DNA from: Taudactylus pleione
Taxonomy: Eukaryota > Chordata > Amphibia > Anura > Myobatrachidae
Length of the DNA: 64,000 nucleotides
NCBI GenBank assembly: GCA_031769625.1
Contig: JAUIMM010000088.1
Location: 5,781,501 to 5,845,500, forward strand
Direction: 5' to 3'
The notes under the pieces are model-generated. The model was not told the DNA's origin, did no database searches, and saw only the letters and a program-made list of their open reading frames with translations. The translations under genes were made by a program, and so were the position numbers. Numbering within the stretch: position 1 is the stretch's first letter; every line of letters begins with the position of its first letter. Shown here one piece after another: positions 1-11,808 of the stretch.

Positions 1-101
1 GTGGCTGAAATGATTGGTTTGTTTGGACCCCCATAAAACAAGTTGCCAACGTGCTTTGGACATGGAAAAGAAAATAATCCCATACTAAAACTGGCTTTAC
101 A

Positions 102-3100
102 TTACAAGTTGTCATCATCCTCATCCTCGTCCTCCCCATCAGTGTGTACATCCTCTTCTTCACACAATATCAATTCATCCCCACTGGATTCCACCATAGG
201 CGCCTCTGTAATTTTTTGATGTAATTGTTGGTCGAGGTCTTCCTCGTGGAATTTGTAATTCATTTTAATGAACATCATCTTTTCCACATTTTGAGGAAGT
301 TACCTCCTACGCTGATCACTGACAAGGTTGCCAGCTGCACTGAAAACTCTTTTGGAGTACACACTGGAGGGTGGGCAACTTAAGTAATGCAAAGCCAGTT
401 TGTGTATGGGACTCCAAATTGCCTCTTTTTCCTGCCAGTACTGAAAGGGACTGTCTGACATGTCTATTAGGATGTTATCTCTGAAATAGTCCTCCACCAT
501 TCTGCGAATGGAGACTGTATCACACATTAGAAGACATGTCACTAGTAGGCAGTTCTCTCAGGCCCGACCAGATGTCATTTTTTGGTGACTGATGTGCATG
601 ACCAGCAGGCATTCTGTAAGGAAAATTTAGTTGTTTCCTGGCAGCTGTTGAAACTGAAGGAGGAGATGAAGGCGTTTCACATGCGGCTGCAGCTGACAAT
701 TTTTTGACCAACAGCTCTTTGCATAGTTTTAGATTTTGGTCTTTTGGAAAAAAGCTCAAAAGGTAGGACTTAAACCTAGGATCCAGAATGGTGGCCAAAA
801 TATATTTTTCAGATTTCAAGAGATTGACGACTCTTGGATCCTAGTGAAGTGAATCAAGGGCTTGATCCACCAGTCCGATATACTTTGCGCAATCGCTCCA
901 TTTCAGCTCCTTCTTCAGTTTCTCCAGCTGTTTTTGCAAAAGTCTGATGAGGGGAATGACCTGACTCAAGCTGGTAGTGTCTGAACTAACTTCACGTGTG
1001 GCAAGTTCAAAGGGTTTGAGAACCTTGCACATCATGGAAATTATTCTCCACAGCACTTGAGTAAGGTGCATTCCCCCTCCATGGCCTATGTCATAGTCCA
1101 CTGTATAGGCCTGGATGGCCTTTTGCTGTTCCTCCATCCTCTGAAGCATATAGAGGGTAGAATTCCACCCAGTTACTACCTCTTGCTTCAGCTGATGGAA
1201 GGGCAAATTTAACTGTACCTGCTGGTCATGCAATCTTCGACAAGTGGTTGCCGAATGTCTAAAATGTCCGGATATTTTACGTGCCACTGAGAGCATCTCC
1301 TGTACACCCCTGTCACTTTTTTAAAAATGTTGCACCACCAAATTAATTGTGTGAGCAAAACATGGGATGTGTTGGAATTCGCCCAGATGTAATGCTCTCA
1401 CAATATTGGTGGCATTGTCTGAAATCACAAATCCTGAGGAGAGTCCAAGTGGGGTAAGCCATTTAGCAATGATTTCCCTGAGTTTTTCTAAGAGGTTCTC
1501 AGCGGTATGCCTCTTAGTGAAACCAGTTATACAAAGAGTAACCTGCCTCTGTATCAGCTGTCTTTTGGGAGATGCTGCTGCTGTTGCAAGCAATACATCT
1601 ACCCAGTGGGATGTCACAGTCATGTAATCCTTAGTTTGCCCTGTCCCACTTGTCCACATATCAATGGTCAAGTGGACAGTGGGTACAACGGCATTTCTGA
1701 GGACATTAATAAGGTTTTTTCTTTGTCCTTGTACAGATATGGAATTGCTCTTCTAGCGATGTGGAATCTAGAAGGGATCTGGTAGCGAGGACACAGGACC
1801 TGAATTAACTGTTGAAAACCCACTGCAGTAATGGCAGATACTGGACGCACATCTAATACCAGCAAAGCTGTTTTGGCATCAGTAATCCGCTGTTCAACTG
1901 TGTGATTGCTGTCATACTTGTTTGCCCTTGCAAACGATTGTTTAACAGTTAATTGCTTTTTGGAGGATACGCTACAAGTAGTCTTCCTCCTGGTCCTCTT
2001 CTGGGATGAAGATCCACTGACAGCAACAGCAGCAACAACAGGCATAGTCATCAAGGATCCTTCTGAGGAATCACGGATAGAAGAGGAGTCAATCATGTTT
2101 TGAATACCAACATTGGATGCAGCAGTATTACTCGCGATGATGAATGAGGATGTTGATGATGCAGGTGTTGGTGTTGGAGATCGAAGGCGCTTGGATCTCA
2201 CAAAGAGGGAGCAGGTAGGTGACACTGGACTTGTTGTTACGTTTTGATTTTTGGAACTTGGCAATGTACACTTTGATATTTGATGAATGCGCCCCAAGTG
2301 ATGTTACAAGGAGGAGGTTCCTAGGTGGTTTAGGTCCCTCTCTCTACTCACTCTTGCATGGCAATGGGCACATATGGCTTGACAACTGTTGTCCGGATTG
2401 GGATGGAAATAATTCTACACGTGAGAAGTAGATTTTTTTGTCTTTTGTCCCAGCATGACAACAATGGGCTTTGGCTTTTTCAAACCATGGGCAACAGCTG
2501 TTGCCTTACTTACACAAAGGACATCCTTGGCATCAACATCCTCATCACCAACACCAACATCTTCATCATCAACATCCTCATCCTTAGCGCTTTCATCCAC
2601 CAAAATATCCTCCTCCTCCATGTGCAATTCCACAGAGGCATCCTCAATGACTACGTGTGCAAGCTGTTGACTGCCCTTCCCCACATTCACAGAGGGCACA
2701 CAAATGTTGGAACTTGGAGGATCCTCCAGTATACTAGTATTTAGGTCGGGCTCACACACATGGCAACCACGGACACACTTGCACTCTCCTCAGGGATTTG
2801 TGATTTTGATTTCTTAGGGCACACAGTTGTTTTTTCCGGAGCTGTCTTAACAACTTTCACATTTTTAATTGGACCACCACCACTACTACTACAAGCAAAA
2901 GGGCTATCAGAATCAGCAGTCTTCTTCATAAGGTAAGAAGGCCAGGGCCTCATCCTTTCCTTGCCACTTCGTGTAGTGAATGGCATATTGCCAAGTCAAA
3001 TATCCTTGAAATTTTTTTTTCTTAATTTCAGTAAAACCTGCCATATCGATGGCATGACTTAAGCCCTGGGGCTTGGGCCTTCCTAGAGTTCGAGGAAGTT

Positions 3101-3178
3101 GACAGCCTTGCACTGCTGCCGGCAGCTACAACATGTGGTTCTTGGCCTTGCTCTCCTGTCATGTGACAGCCCTCCATA
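102..3178 (-). pseudogene. hAT-family BED-finger transposase, pseudogene (copy 1)
   Basis: Decayed homologue of the intact transposase at 59092-62205, in the same domain order. The start region near 3178 matches its N-terminus. The acidic N-terminal part is at 2415-2760. The BED-finger region (about 2300-2440) is damaged. The catalytic core runs through 1321-2297, with MWTSGTGQTKDYMT and the SDNATNIVRALHLG block around the second acidic residue. The RW/NSTLYMLQRMEEQQKAIQ block lies at 841-1296. The C-terminal dimerisation region (YLSCPPSSVYSKRVFSAAG) lies at 300-542 and the acidic tail at 102-287. Frameshifts and stops fall near 290, 540, 830, 1310, 1670, 2300-2410, 2750 and 3000. In the dimerisation motif the position equivalent to catalytic Glu reads Lys (SKRVFS for SERVFS), so even a repaired frame would lack that residue. 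Confidence 0.85.
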
Positions 3179-3299
3179 TTTTTTCTGCAGTCTAGAAGCA
3201 GTGTCACAATCACCAATAGTGTAGCCAAGGTGCGGTTACAAAATTAACACGCGCAGTCGTGCGCAGACACAAAAATATTAGAAAAAATGGCAAATGATT

Positions 3300-4190
3300 T
3301 ATATTTTTTGTCAGCTACAGAAGAACTTGGCCCCAGAGTAACGATTGATCACGACTGGAGTCTGTCAGCACAAGGTTGCAACTTGCGTTGCTGGCTGGAT
3401 CTTGTCCACTAATGGGGTAAGCCGAAAAACCACCCACACAAACAAGAAAAAAATATGACACTTTAATTGTATTTTTTTTTTAAGAACGATTGGAGTCTGT
3501 CAACACAAGGTTGCAACTTGCATTACTTTCTGGATCTTGTCCACTAATGGGGTTAAGCCGAAAACCCACCCACACAAACAAGAAAAAAATATGACCCTTT
3601 AATTGTTTTTTTTTATTGAACACGACTGTAGTCACTGTATCTTGTGCGCTAATGTGGTTAAGCCTAACACCCACGCACACACAGAAGAAAAAAATATATA
3701 AGACAGTGACACTTGTATTGTTTTTTTTTTTTAATTGAACACGACTGCAGTCGCTGTATCTTGTGCGCTAATGTGGTTAAGCCTAACACCCACGCACACA
3801 CAGAAGAAAAAAATATATGACAGTGACACTTGTATTGTTTTTTTTTATTGAACACGACTGTACTGTAGTCGCTGGATCTTGTGCGCTAATGTGGTTAAGA
3901 CTAACACCCACGCACACACAGACGAAAAATATATATAAGACAGTGACACTTGTATTGGTTTTTTTTTATTGAACACGACTGTACTGTAGTCGCTGGATCT
4001 TGTGCGCTAATGTGGTTAAGCCTAACACCCACGCACACACAGAAGAAAAAAATATATAAGACAGTGACACTTGTATTGTTTTTTTTTTAAGATCGACTGG
4101 AGTCGGGCAGCACAAGGTTGCAAGTGCAACGTGCGTTGCTGGCTGGCTCTTGTGCGCTACTGTGGTTAAGCCTGCCTAACATGCATTCAC
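3300..4190. repeat. Tandem repeat, about 7 units of ~118 bp, in the 5' part of hAT copy 1
   Basis: A block containing GCGCTAATGTGGTTAAGC recurs near 3648, 3766, 3883 and 4004. More diverged units occur near 3410, 3530 and 4150, each followed by a homopolymer-rich stretch. Spacing is about 113-146 bp. The array sits between the transposase start and the promoter-like end, the slot that holds the unrelated 160-bp array in the complete hAT element. Confidence 0.8.
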
Positions 4191-4299
4191 ACACAGAAAA
4201 ATATAAAAACTTAAAAATACTTTTTATTTTGGAGTCCAGAACTTGGGCCCAGAGATGGACATAGCACAAGCCCAGGACACAGCAGATAGCCCAGATGGA

Positions 4300-4465
4300 T
4301 CACCAAACAGCACCGTGACCAGAGACCAGAATGGATCAGCACAGACAGCACAGTGATAGTGATAGCGACAGCACCGTGACCAGAGATCAGAATGGATCAG
4401 CAGACAGCACAATGACAGTGACAGCACCGTGACCAGAGACCAGAATGGATCAGCAGTCACCAGCC
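4300..4465. repeat. Short tandem repeat, 3 units of ~53-61 bp
   Basis: The phrase CAGCACCGTGACCAGAGA recurs near 4309, 4370 and 4423, followed by CAGAATGGATCAGCA. It lies inside hAT copy 1 between the larger array and the promoter-like core, so this copy holds two unrelated arrays in its 5' region. Confidence 0.75.
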
Positions 4466-4529
4466 CAGGACACAGCAGATAGCACCAATACTCTCCCAGC
4501 CCTACACTACCCACCCTCCCTGTTCAGTG

Positions 4530-4577
4530 TACACAGCCGGAGTGGAAATGGCGTCTGTTACGTGGTCCCTTATAAAC
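4530..4577 (-). promoter_or_regulatory. Core promoter-like motif of hAT copy 1
   Basis: On the minus strand TTTATAAGG (about 4568-4577) is followed by ACGCCATTTCC and then CCGGCTGTG. The same order occurs in the complete copy (55167 onward) and in copy 3 (about 47440-47475), although flanking sequence differs. Promoter function is inferred from the TATA-like element and this conservation. Confidence 0.5.
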
Positions 4578-4758
4578 TACATTGATCATAGAGACGAAAG
4601 CTTACGAACCGCGAGATTTCCGTCTCTATGGTTTTGCCTCGGTTTTGAGAACCGCGTAAGGCGGGAACCTCCGAGCCTGCTTGGATTTGACTCGGTTATG
4701 CTAAATTCGGGTGGCCTCGGTTCTCTGAGAACCGAACCCGCTCATCTCTACTACAAAT

Positions 4759-5300
4759 ACATGCTTTAAACCTAAGGGTGAATCGTCCATGTTCAAATGT
4801 GGAACCTAATCAGCACCGTCTAAAATTGTATTGGTACTGTACAAAATGATTTTTATTGTAATAAATTGTATTATGTTTTTATAAGGGTGCCAACTGCTTT
4901 TTGTCCACAAAAACTACTAGGTTTTTATATGTGAATGTTTATATACTTCAATAGTAGTATTTTGAAGTGTTTACCCAGAACGGGCTTTTCTTAATTCTCC
5001 AGTAAAAACTGTAAAAGTTACTTACGCGCTCTCTCACAGACCTTTATATATATATATGAAAAACAAGTGCAAGCTTGATAATAGTAATGTAGAGATCTGA
5101 GTTACAGTACATACATACACAAACACAACAGCCTGTTTGCAGTACTAGATTGTGGATGTTACTACTGTTTGTCTGATAAACACACTGTATCCTGTTTGCA
5201 GTGCACTGGATTGCAGTTGTTGCTAGCTAGTGTGTCTGCCAAACAAACATACACAGTGACAAAGATGGCTGCAGCCAGTCACCCTTCACATCTATCTACT
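4759..5300. other. No gene seen
   Basis: A+T-rich sequence with a short (TA)n near 5045. No coding or transposon signature was recognised. Confidence 0.6.
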
Positions 5301-5554
5301 ACTACAGGTATCAGTATGGTCGACAGATGAGCAGAGCCTGGCAGCAGAAGCCCGACAGTGCTGGAAATCCCAATTGTCCCTAAGGTAAGTATAAACTAAC
5401 CTAACCCCCTAACCCTAACCCTGCTTAAGGGTGCCTAACCCTAACCTCCCACCAGTGCCTAACCCTAAACCTCCCTTCCCCGCTGCCTAGACCTAAGTCC
5501 CCCAGGGGGTGCCTTACCCTAAGATTCCCCCAGGGGTGCCTAACCCTAACCCTC
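5300..5554 (+). repeat. CCTAACCCT-rich interspersed repeat, left part
   Basis: Irregular runs of CCTAACCCTAACC alternate with CCCCCAGGG blocks (5390-5554). The same texture resumes at 12969 after the provirus, so the retrovirus inserted into this repeat. Similar CCTAACCCT centres occur at about 35040, 35990 and 51430, which argues for an interspersed element rather than a telomere. Confidence 0.6.
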
Positions 5555-6670
5555 TGTCGAAGCTGGATTATTGGCTCAGACAAGATCAGTTTTAAATTGA
5601 ATCGCAGCGACGCCATCTTGCGACTGGCCGCAAGACGCCATCTTGGAAATATTAGATAAACTCACAATTAAGTACATATGGTGATATTACTATTAGCATC
5701 ATGCGATTGCATCTTTCACCAATTCTCATATACACATTAATACGCACAATTGCGCTGTTAACTAGTCGCATATTAGCAAATGCATAAGACCCTGAATGAA
5801 AACGCTGTTTCTTAGCTAAATGCGCATGCATCTGTCCCAAATTAACTAGCGTCCTTATATCAAACCCCACATACTCACAAATTACATATTCACATACAAG
5901 GTTCCATAAGCTTTAAGGTATAAGATTTAAGTTTGTTCATTTAGTGTAAATGCTGTGAAATAAAGATTATTTGGTAACTAAGGTTTTATACATGATAAGT
6001 AAGCCGTGTTTGGTATTGTACTGATGTGTGCTCTTTTTACAGAATTCCGGTATTATCGGTGTGGAGATCGCATCATGCATTCTCAACTTATGGACCGCAG
6101 AGACTTCAAGCAACAAAATGTTTATTATATGAATAACTGTTAGGATGTTGAATGAGGAGGGAATCCAGAGACCCCGAATTGTTAGAGGCTGGGTTGGGTC
6201 TATTTGAAACAACCTGTTAAATGCTCTGTAACAGATGCATCCCCCTTGGGAACCAATGGCATCAGCAACAAACTTCTCTATTGTTTTGTCTATTCCTGGG
6301 GGGTATAAATATGTGTGCTCCAACACTGGGTCTTTAGTCTTCGTGCTGAATGCTGATTGACGAGGGGTTTCTTGCTGATGCCTAACATCTGGTCCGGAAG
6401 CGCTGTGTATGTATACTGTACTTGGATCTGTATAATTCCTTTGCGCCTAATTGTGTCTGGATCAATAGCGTGTAACTGACTGTACTTCTACTTGAATAAT
6501 ACTTGTGCTTTGGAACCACAGATTCCAGGTCTGAAGTCTTTATTTACTGTATGACTGCATACGCAAATTAGCGTCATCCTTAGAAGGTATAGGCAGGATA
6601 TTAAAAGGTATAGGCAGGATATTAGAAGGTATAGGAAGGAGAGTATAGAGGTTCTAAGGCAGTATTGTTA
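5555..6670 (+). repeat. 5' LTR
   Basis: Begins TGTCGAAGCTGGATTATTGG and ends in GTTA, 1116 bp. It matches 11809-12968 almost throughout; the 3' copy has about 45 extra bases near 11900-11945 that are missing here. TATAAAT lies at 6304-6310, a likely U3 promoter. AATAAA lies at 5959-5964, upstream of that TATA, so the usual downstream poly(A) signal is not evident. Three ~22-bp tandem units containing AAGGTATAGGCAGGATATT end the LTR (about 6580-6640). Confidence 0.9.
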
Positions 6671-6672
6671 GT

Positions 6673-6690
6673 TGGGGGCTCGTAGTGAAG
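6673..6690 (+). promoter_or_regulatory. Primer-binding site, tRNA-Pro-like
   Basis: TGGGGGCTCGT starts two bases after the LTR end, the canonical spacing. The first 11 bases match the 3' end complement of tRNA-Pro used by many class-I retroviruses; the following bases do not continue the match. This is either decay or a variant primer. Confidence 0.6.
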
Positions 6691-7104
6691 TCACTTACCT
6701 ACTAACACGGTACATATGGTTATCGATATCTCAGCAAAGGGTGGAGTGGCCACATGCAGGGTTTACCTGCAACCGCTTTGTGCTGAAAGATCGCTACCCA
6801 TTTCTGTGTGAGCCAAGGAAGCTGACTAGAATCCAGGGACAAGAGAGGAAAAAGTTTGTTTTCCTTTGTTGATAGAACCTAACGCTTAAAGGGGTGCCGC
6901 AGTATTGAGCACGCAGCTGAGTCGGAGTTTTGCGCACAGCAAAGACGCACTTTTGCGTATGCAGCTAAAAAGTTGTCATACAGTTGTGTGGTAGTCGCAT
7001 TATTGTGTATGCGGCTGGTCGCGCATTAGCGTATACGTACTTCCGGTTGTGCTGCCACGTGTTTAAACAAAGCCATTGAGGTTTACATTTTTCAATTGTT
7101 ATCA

Positions 7105-7297
7105 ATATCTGGGTTAACGTGTATTTTTCTGCTCAGGAAAAAGTGTGTAACAGTGAGTATTTGTTGGTGGGGGTAACTTGTTCCCTACAGTTAAAGGTAC
7201 CATATGACCTTTAAGGGCTAAGTGCTAGTCGCTCAGTAAGCAGCTAACCGTTCTATACACAGTATCAGGTGTACATGTTGTCCATTTTGTAGAGAGG
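7105..7297 (+). repeat. Retroviral leader segment, later duplicated at 8650-8850
   Basis: Part of the untranslated leader between primer site and gag. It includes GTGTATTTTTCTGCTCAGG and GTAACTTGTTCCCTACAG. About 190 bp recur with few differences at 8650-8850, inside the body of the provirus. Confidence 0.85.
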
Positions 7298-7427
7298 TGC
7301 GTGGAAGTAGCCGACATAAACTTCCATAGGTGTGGAAGTTGCCTTACTAAATCTTATCCGGGTGTGGAAGTTGCCTTTTTCAAATCTTATCCAGGTGTGT
7401 GGGCGCTGCTGTTTAAATCGTCCACAG

Positions 7428-7433
7428 GTAAGT
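7428..7433 (+). promoter_or_regulatory. Candidate splice donor in the retroviral leader
   Basis: CAG|GTAAGT at 7425-7433 is a full-consensus donor about 70 bp before the gag start. It is well placed to make a spliced env mRNA. Position and consensus are seen; use is inferred. Confidence 0.45.
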
Positions 7434-7498
7434 GAAAGTATCTTGATTGTCTTTCACCAGTTTAAATCTTTATTGAAAAGCGTAGGATTTGTCTCAGA

Positions 7499-8626
7499 AT
7501 GGGAGCCGCGCAAACAGTAGAGATGTTAGACAATGATGTGCTGCTAATGGAAGCGCCGATTGGATCGGCCATTCGTATTATTCATACTAAGTACGGTATT
7601 TATGTGATAAGGTATTGTGATGTATGGTTTAAAATGACGATGAAGAGTGTTAGACCGTTTCCCAGAATTGGTAGTTTTGATAAAAATGTATTAGATAATG
7701 TCCGGGATCATATCAGTCTGATGCGCTCCCGAGAGAAAAAGGTGAAATATTATGAATGTTTAAAGTTGTGGCAGCATGAAGGGAATGCGTGGCTTAAAAA
7801 TGCGCAAGCGATGCAAACTAGCGTTGCTAGCACATAGCCAGAGAATACATTCGCGACGCTAAATTGCAATACGGGCGAGCCACAAAATGGCGCACACTTG
7901 CAGTAAGGTAGCGTTGTGGAGAGTATTGCCAGCAGTTCACGCTCACCTCCCCCACCTTATGTGGATGGAGGTGCAAGTACAGTTACCAAAAATACCCATA
8001 AAAATTTAACAAGCAATTTGTACCCTCTCTTAAGCAACCATAAAGAAAATGTTTATGATGTGGAAGATGAGCCTATTGTAATGTCTGCCATTTCCCATGC
8101 TGTGCAAATGATAGATGCTGCATCACCACAATCACAAGTGGTGCCGCCATCTCCATCGGTAACAGCAAGGGAAGTTTTAACACCCTCTGCACCCGTAGAG
8201 GAAGTTTTTAACACCATACGTAGCAGCAACAGATTAAACCCCCAGCCAGGTAACAAGGTCAAATGTAGCAGCGCTACCTTTCTGCATCCTATTCGGACGA
8301 TAACTGTTCTGAATGGAAATGCAGATGCGAACAGAGTATTGCCAATGAGGGAAGTGGTAATGCATTGTCCTTGGACAAGAGCAGAACTAAATTCCATCAT
8401 AAATGATTTCCCCGATCCCAAAAAGGAACTAGCCAAATGTCAAAGATTTTTGAGAAGTTTGGGTAGTTCTCATGAGCCAACTAATAAAGATTGGCGTGTG
8501 GTGTTAAGGGCCTGTCTACCACACAATACCGACGTGCCAAAATTTATCACGGATTGTGTATTGGATGGTGATGTTCCCTTAACAGACCAAGTAAACCAAG
8601 GTAATTACAGATTCTCTTTGGACTAA
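7499..8626 (+). pseudogene. gag: Retroviral gag (matrix to capsid), truncated pseudogene
   Basis: Starts MGAAQTVE, with glycine at position 2 as needed for N-myristoylation of matrix. One frame continues to 8626 but is broken by stops at 7835-7837 and 7904-7906. After the second stop comes a proline-rich stretch with a PPPPY late-domain motif, then a capsid-like region with PWTRAELNSIINDFPDPKK and DWRVVLRACLP, reminiscent of the p30 capsid of gammaretroviruses. The frame ends before most of capsid, and no zinc-knuckle nucleocapsid is present. A duplicated leader segment follows about 25 bp later. The missing part matches a large internal deletion that also removed protease and reverse transcriptase. 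Confidence 0.75.
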
Positions 8627-8649
8627 GGATGGACAGGACACTGGATTAA

Positions 8650-8850
8650 TGGCTGGTTTATCTGGTTTAACGTGTATTTTTCTGCGCAGGAAAAAGTGTG
8701 TAACAGTGAGTATTTGTTGGTGGGGGTAACTTGTTCCCTACAGTTAAAGGTACCGTATGACCTTTAAGGGCTAAGTACTAGTCGCTTGGTAAGCAGCTTA
8801 CCGTTCTATACACAGTAGCAGTTGTACATGTTGTCCTTGTTGTAGAGAGG
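8650..8850 (+). repeat. Second copy of retroviral leader at the gag-pol deletion point
   Basis: Near-identical to 7105-7297 from ATCTGG(T/G)TTAACGTG through TGTAGAGAGG. It sits between the truncated gag and the integrase fragment, where protease, reverse transcriptase and RNase H should be. The integrase sequence starts within about five bases of its end. Confidence 0.85.
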
Positions 8851-8854
8851 AGTA

Positions 8855-9626
8855 TTTTCTAATTGGGTTGAGGCCTACCCAGCTGCCACTAATACTGGTG
8901 CATTTACTGCCAAGAAAATAGTTCAGGAATTTGTATGCAGGTAAGGTATCCCTAGAATCATCTAGAGTGACAGGGGTACTCATTTCACAGGTGATGTTTT
9001 TCAAAATATGTGTAAGCTGATCGGTATTACTAGCTGACTTCATACCCCCTACTGGCCGCAAGCCAGTGCCAAGGTAGAGAGGATGAACGGGACTATTAAA
9101 AATAAGTTAAGTAAAATCATGGCAGAGACTGGACTAGGATGGCCAGAAGCGTTACCTTTGGTCCTACATAGCATAAGGACCACTCCTAGACCCCCTCTAA
9201 ATCTGTCCATATTTGAAATACTGTTCGGTAGACAACCTCATTTGATTATAAGTCCACAGGAAGACTTGAAGGGTAACAACGAGGTAACTGTAAAGTATCT
9301 TATATCAATGAGTAAGCAGTTAAAGCAAACAGCAGCAGAAACTGAAATTGTTGTCCCATGAGAAGCCTGAAACTAACTGTCATGATGTTGAACCAGGAGA
9401 ATATGTTATGATCAGAAATTTCTTGCGTTCAGGTTGTTTGACTGATCAGTGGGAAGGTCCGTACCAGGTTCTGCTGACAAGTACTACATCTTTGAAGGTG
9501 GCTGAGAGAGATACCTGGGTCCATTCCACTCACTGCAAAAAGGTCAATCAACCGGTGGAGAAACAAGTCGGAGACAAGGCTGATAGCGTGGACCTGTCGC
9601 TCGCGAGCTTGTTCCGGGAGGATTGA
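8855..9626 (+). pseudogene. pol: Retroviral pol remnant: integrase core and C-terminal domain
   Basis: The frame begins within the integrase catalytic core (FSNWVEAYPA). It continues through SDRG.HFTG, which holds the second catalytic aspartate, and KVERMNG, which holds the catalytic glutamate. The N-terminal zinc-binding domain and first aspartate are lost. Three in-frame stops interrupt 8855-9082. After a frameshift near 9350 the C-terminal part reads on to 9626, with WEGPYQVLL and HCKK, typical of MLV-like integrase C-terminal domains. No protease, reverse transcriptase or RNase H sequence was seen upstream. Its end lies about 55 bp before the env start. Non-functional. Confidence 0.85.
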
Positions 9627-9681
9627 AAAGGTCGTAGTGAGATACCTGAACTAAGAGAAATTTGCAGGTCTTGTTGTGACA

Positions 9682-11490
9682 ATGGACGGGCCTGCTGTGT
9701 TCATTTTCATATTCTCTTTTAGAGTGTTCACCATCCTGGTCGGTTTGGGAATATCCAGTTTTTGTGATGGGAGACCAATTGAGGAAATGGGAGCTGATGG
9801 CAGTGCTGATGGAGTGGAGTCAGGAGGGGTGCAATGCCAATCAGGGGAGTGTCTGACCAATCTTAGTACTGTTATTGTTAAGAGAGCTGTCATTCTGGAT
9901 ACTCGGAGAAGGTGTGGAGGTCTATCGTCTGAAGATTCCTGTATTTGTGAGCTTTGTGGGTCCCTAGTTGATGAAAACTGTATCCAACGGTGCCAACCTA
10001 AATATAACCCGTACTGGGGTGGGTATCCTTTAGAGGATTATCATAGCATGGTAGGCAAAGTGTTAAATCAAACTGATTGCTGGGTGTGTTCACATGTGTC
10101 ACAGGGACAGCATAATGTAGGGTTGGTGCCATTTCCACTGAATATCACAGAAATTTTAGAATTACAAAAAGGGAAAACATTGGATGGAAAATTCCTCTAA
10201 TCCAAACCACCTCATTTCAAACTCTATCAATTCCAAGTAGATAGATCACTTTTGTGTTTAAACATAACCAACCCCAATAAACCCGGGAGTTGGGAAGTGA
10301 CGGGGAATAATCAGACGATGACCTTCTCACAAAGAGCTGATAATGAGTCCATAAAACATGATCTGTTATGCTCAATTAAATCTAGTGGGAGACATTTTAG
10401 GTATCGGTATACATTGAGTTCCACCAAAGAAATTATTGGTAAGGTGCCAGATGGTTATTGTGCTAAAATAATACAGCCCGAAACCTGCATGTACCACATG
10501 GAAGACCCAGAAATAGGATTGTTTGCAAGGGAAATGTGCTTAATGATAATGATGCATACCATTCCTTATGTTCTACCTGAAAATGTATATTTTATATGTG
10601 GAAGAAAAGTGTATAAGTGGCTCTCCCCGAGTTCTGAAGGTTTGTGTTACCTGGGAAGATTAGTCCCAGAAGTTATGACCCTCACACATGTTGAAATGCT
10701 TGGTATACATAAGAACACACCATCACCACATCTTCACATACAATATGAACACAGAGGCAAAAGAAATATGATACCTGGTGACGTGCATAAAGCCACTCAG
10801 TTAATCAGTGAGACAACTGGCTTTCAAGTTTTAGTCGCATTGGATCCCACCAGGATCGCTCGGGGTACATTAAATTTAAGGTATATTCAGGAACTTGCTA
10901 AATTGATGGATAATATCACTGAGATGTACGATGACACATTCAGGTATACAGGGAGAGAATTGCAAGCGTACAAGAAAGAACTGGTGCAACACAGGCTAGT
11001 GTTAAATTATTTAACTGCTGTTACTGGAGGGTATTGCATAACATTTGCCACCCAATTTGGAGTAAAATGTTGCACCTATGTCACCAATGATACCAGCGAC
11101 CCCAAGGAGGTGATAGACCGGAAGATGGATGAAATTCTGCAGCTAAAATGGGAGTTTCGTAAGAACCATAATGCCTCAGTGGCTGAAGTAGGGGAGAAGA
11201 TAGAAGGTTGGGTTTCATGGCTGAACCCAGTGAAATGGTTCTCATGTCTAGGGTTATGGGTTCAGGAAGTGATCGCCAGCATATGCAAATTCTTGATCCT
11301 TATACTGATTGTCATCATAATAATTGGCATATGTGTCCGGTGTGTTCCTATTGTGTTGAAGTGTGGAAAATGTAAAAATAGAGTAAAATGCAAGAACGAA
11401 ACTATGATGGTGGTCAGTAATGACAATATGAATACCGAGGTAAATATAGAACTGCATTACAACCCTGAACTAGGAAATACCATCATTTAA
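9682..11490 (+). pseudogene. env: Retroviral envelope, one in-frame stop
   Basis: Starts at ATG 9682 with a hydrophobic signal-like N-terminus (VFIFIFSF). The surface part has a CWVC motif (10078-10089), the CXXC isomerase-type motif of gamma-type envelopes. A TAA at 10198-10200 interrupts the gene, but the same frame continues to 11490 with no other stop. A furin-like RGKR lies at 10753-10764. The transmembrane subunit has a heptad-like helix, then a C-X10-CC segment where most gamma-type envelopes have C-X6-CC. A membrane anchor at about 11281-11343 (FLILILIVIIIIGICV) is followed by a short basic, cysteine-rich tail. A canonical fusion peptide is not obvious after the cleavage site. It is the best preserved gene of the provirus. 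Confidence 0.85.
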
Positions 11491-11795
11491 ATGTATTATA
11501 TTTAGACATGCATAGAATGTTTTATTGAAATGTTATTTTAAAATACCTCAGATAATGTAAGTTCTCAATTCCCCTTCAAGGCTGCCTTTATAAGACTGGT
11601 GCATCCCCACACCTTTCACATGATCTTCTAAGATCCGCGGTGTGCGTATAATAGTAGTTTTATGTCCCCACCCAGAGACACATTATTGATGGATTAAGAA
11701 CCACCTTGTGCCATCCCATAATAACACTAAATAGTATATAAATGTAAGCCTAAATTATATTTTAAAATCAGATTGTAATAGCATGTTGTTTGCTA

Positions 11796-11808
11796 TCAAA
11801 GGGTGGAC
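11796..11808 (+). promoter_or_regulatory. Polypurine tract
   Basis: Purine-rich ATCAAAGGGTGGAC directly precedes the 3' LTR start at 11809, as expected for the plus-strand primer. It contains pyrimidine interruptions. Confidence 0.6.

Larger units (their letters stand above)
1..4750 (-). mobile_element. hAT transposon, decayed copy 1 (3' end outside window)
   Basis: Reads on the minus strand. The 5' terminus at 4750 begins TAGAGATGAGCGGGTTCGG on the minus strand, close to the terminus of the complete element at 55007. The next eight bases, CTACAAAT (4751-4758), fit the hAT target pattern nTnnnnAn. Order from the 5' end: GACTCGG-type subterminal motifs, a TATA and GCCATTT core near 4540-4577, tandem repeats, then a broken transposase gene. 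Bases 1-60 match sequence just after the transposase stop in the complete copy, so the 3' terminus lies before base 1. Confidence 0.85.

Noticed and set aside
5390..5554. Telomere repeat
   Set aside because: CCTAACCCT units are irregular, short and mixed with CCCCCAGGG sequence, and recur inside other interspersed MITEs; not a chromosome end.
8053..9061. Minus-strand frames inside gag and integrase
   Set aside because: Antisense to recognisable gag and integrase sequence; no motif of their own.
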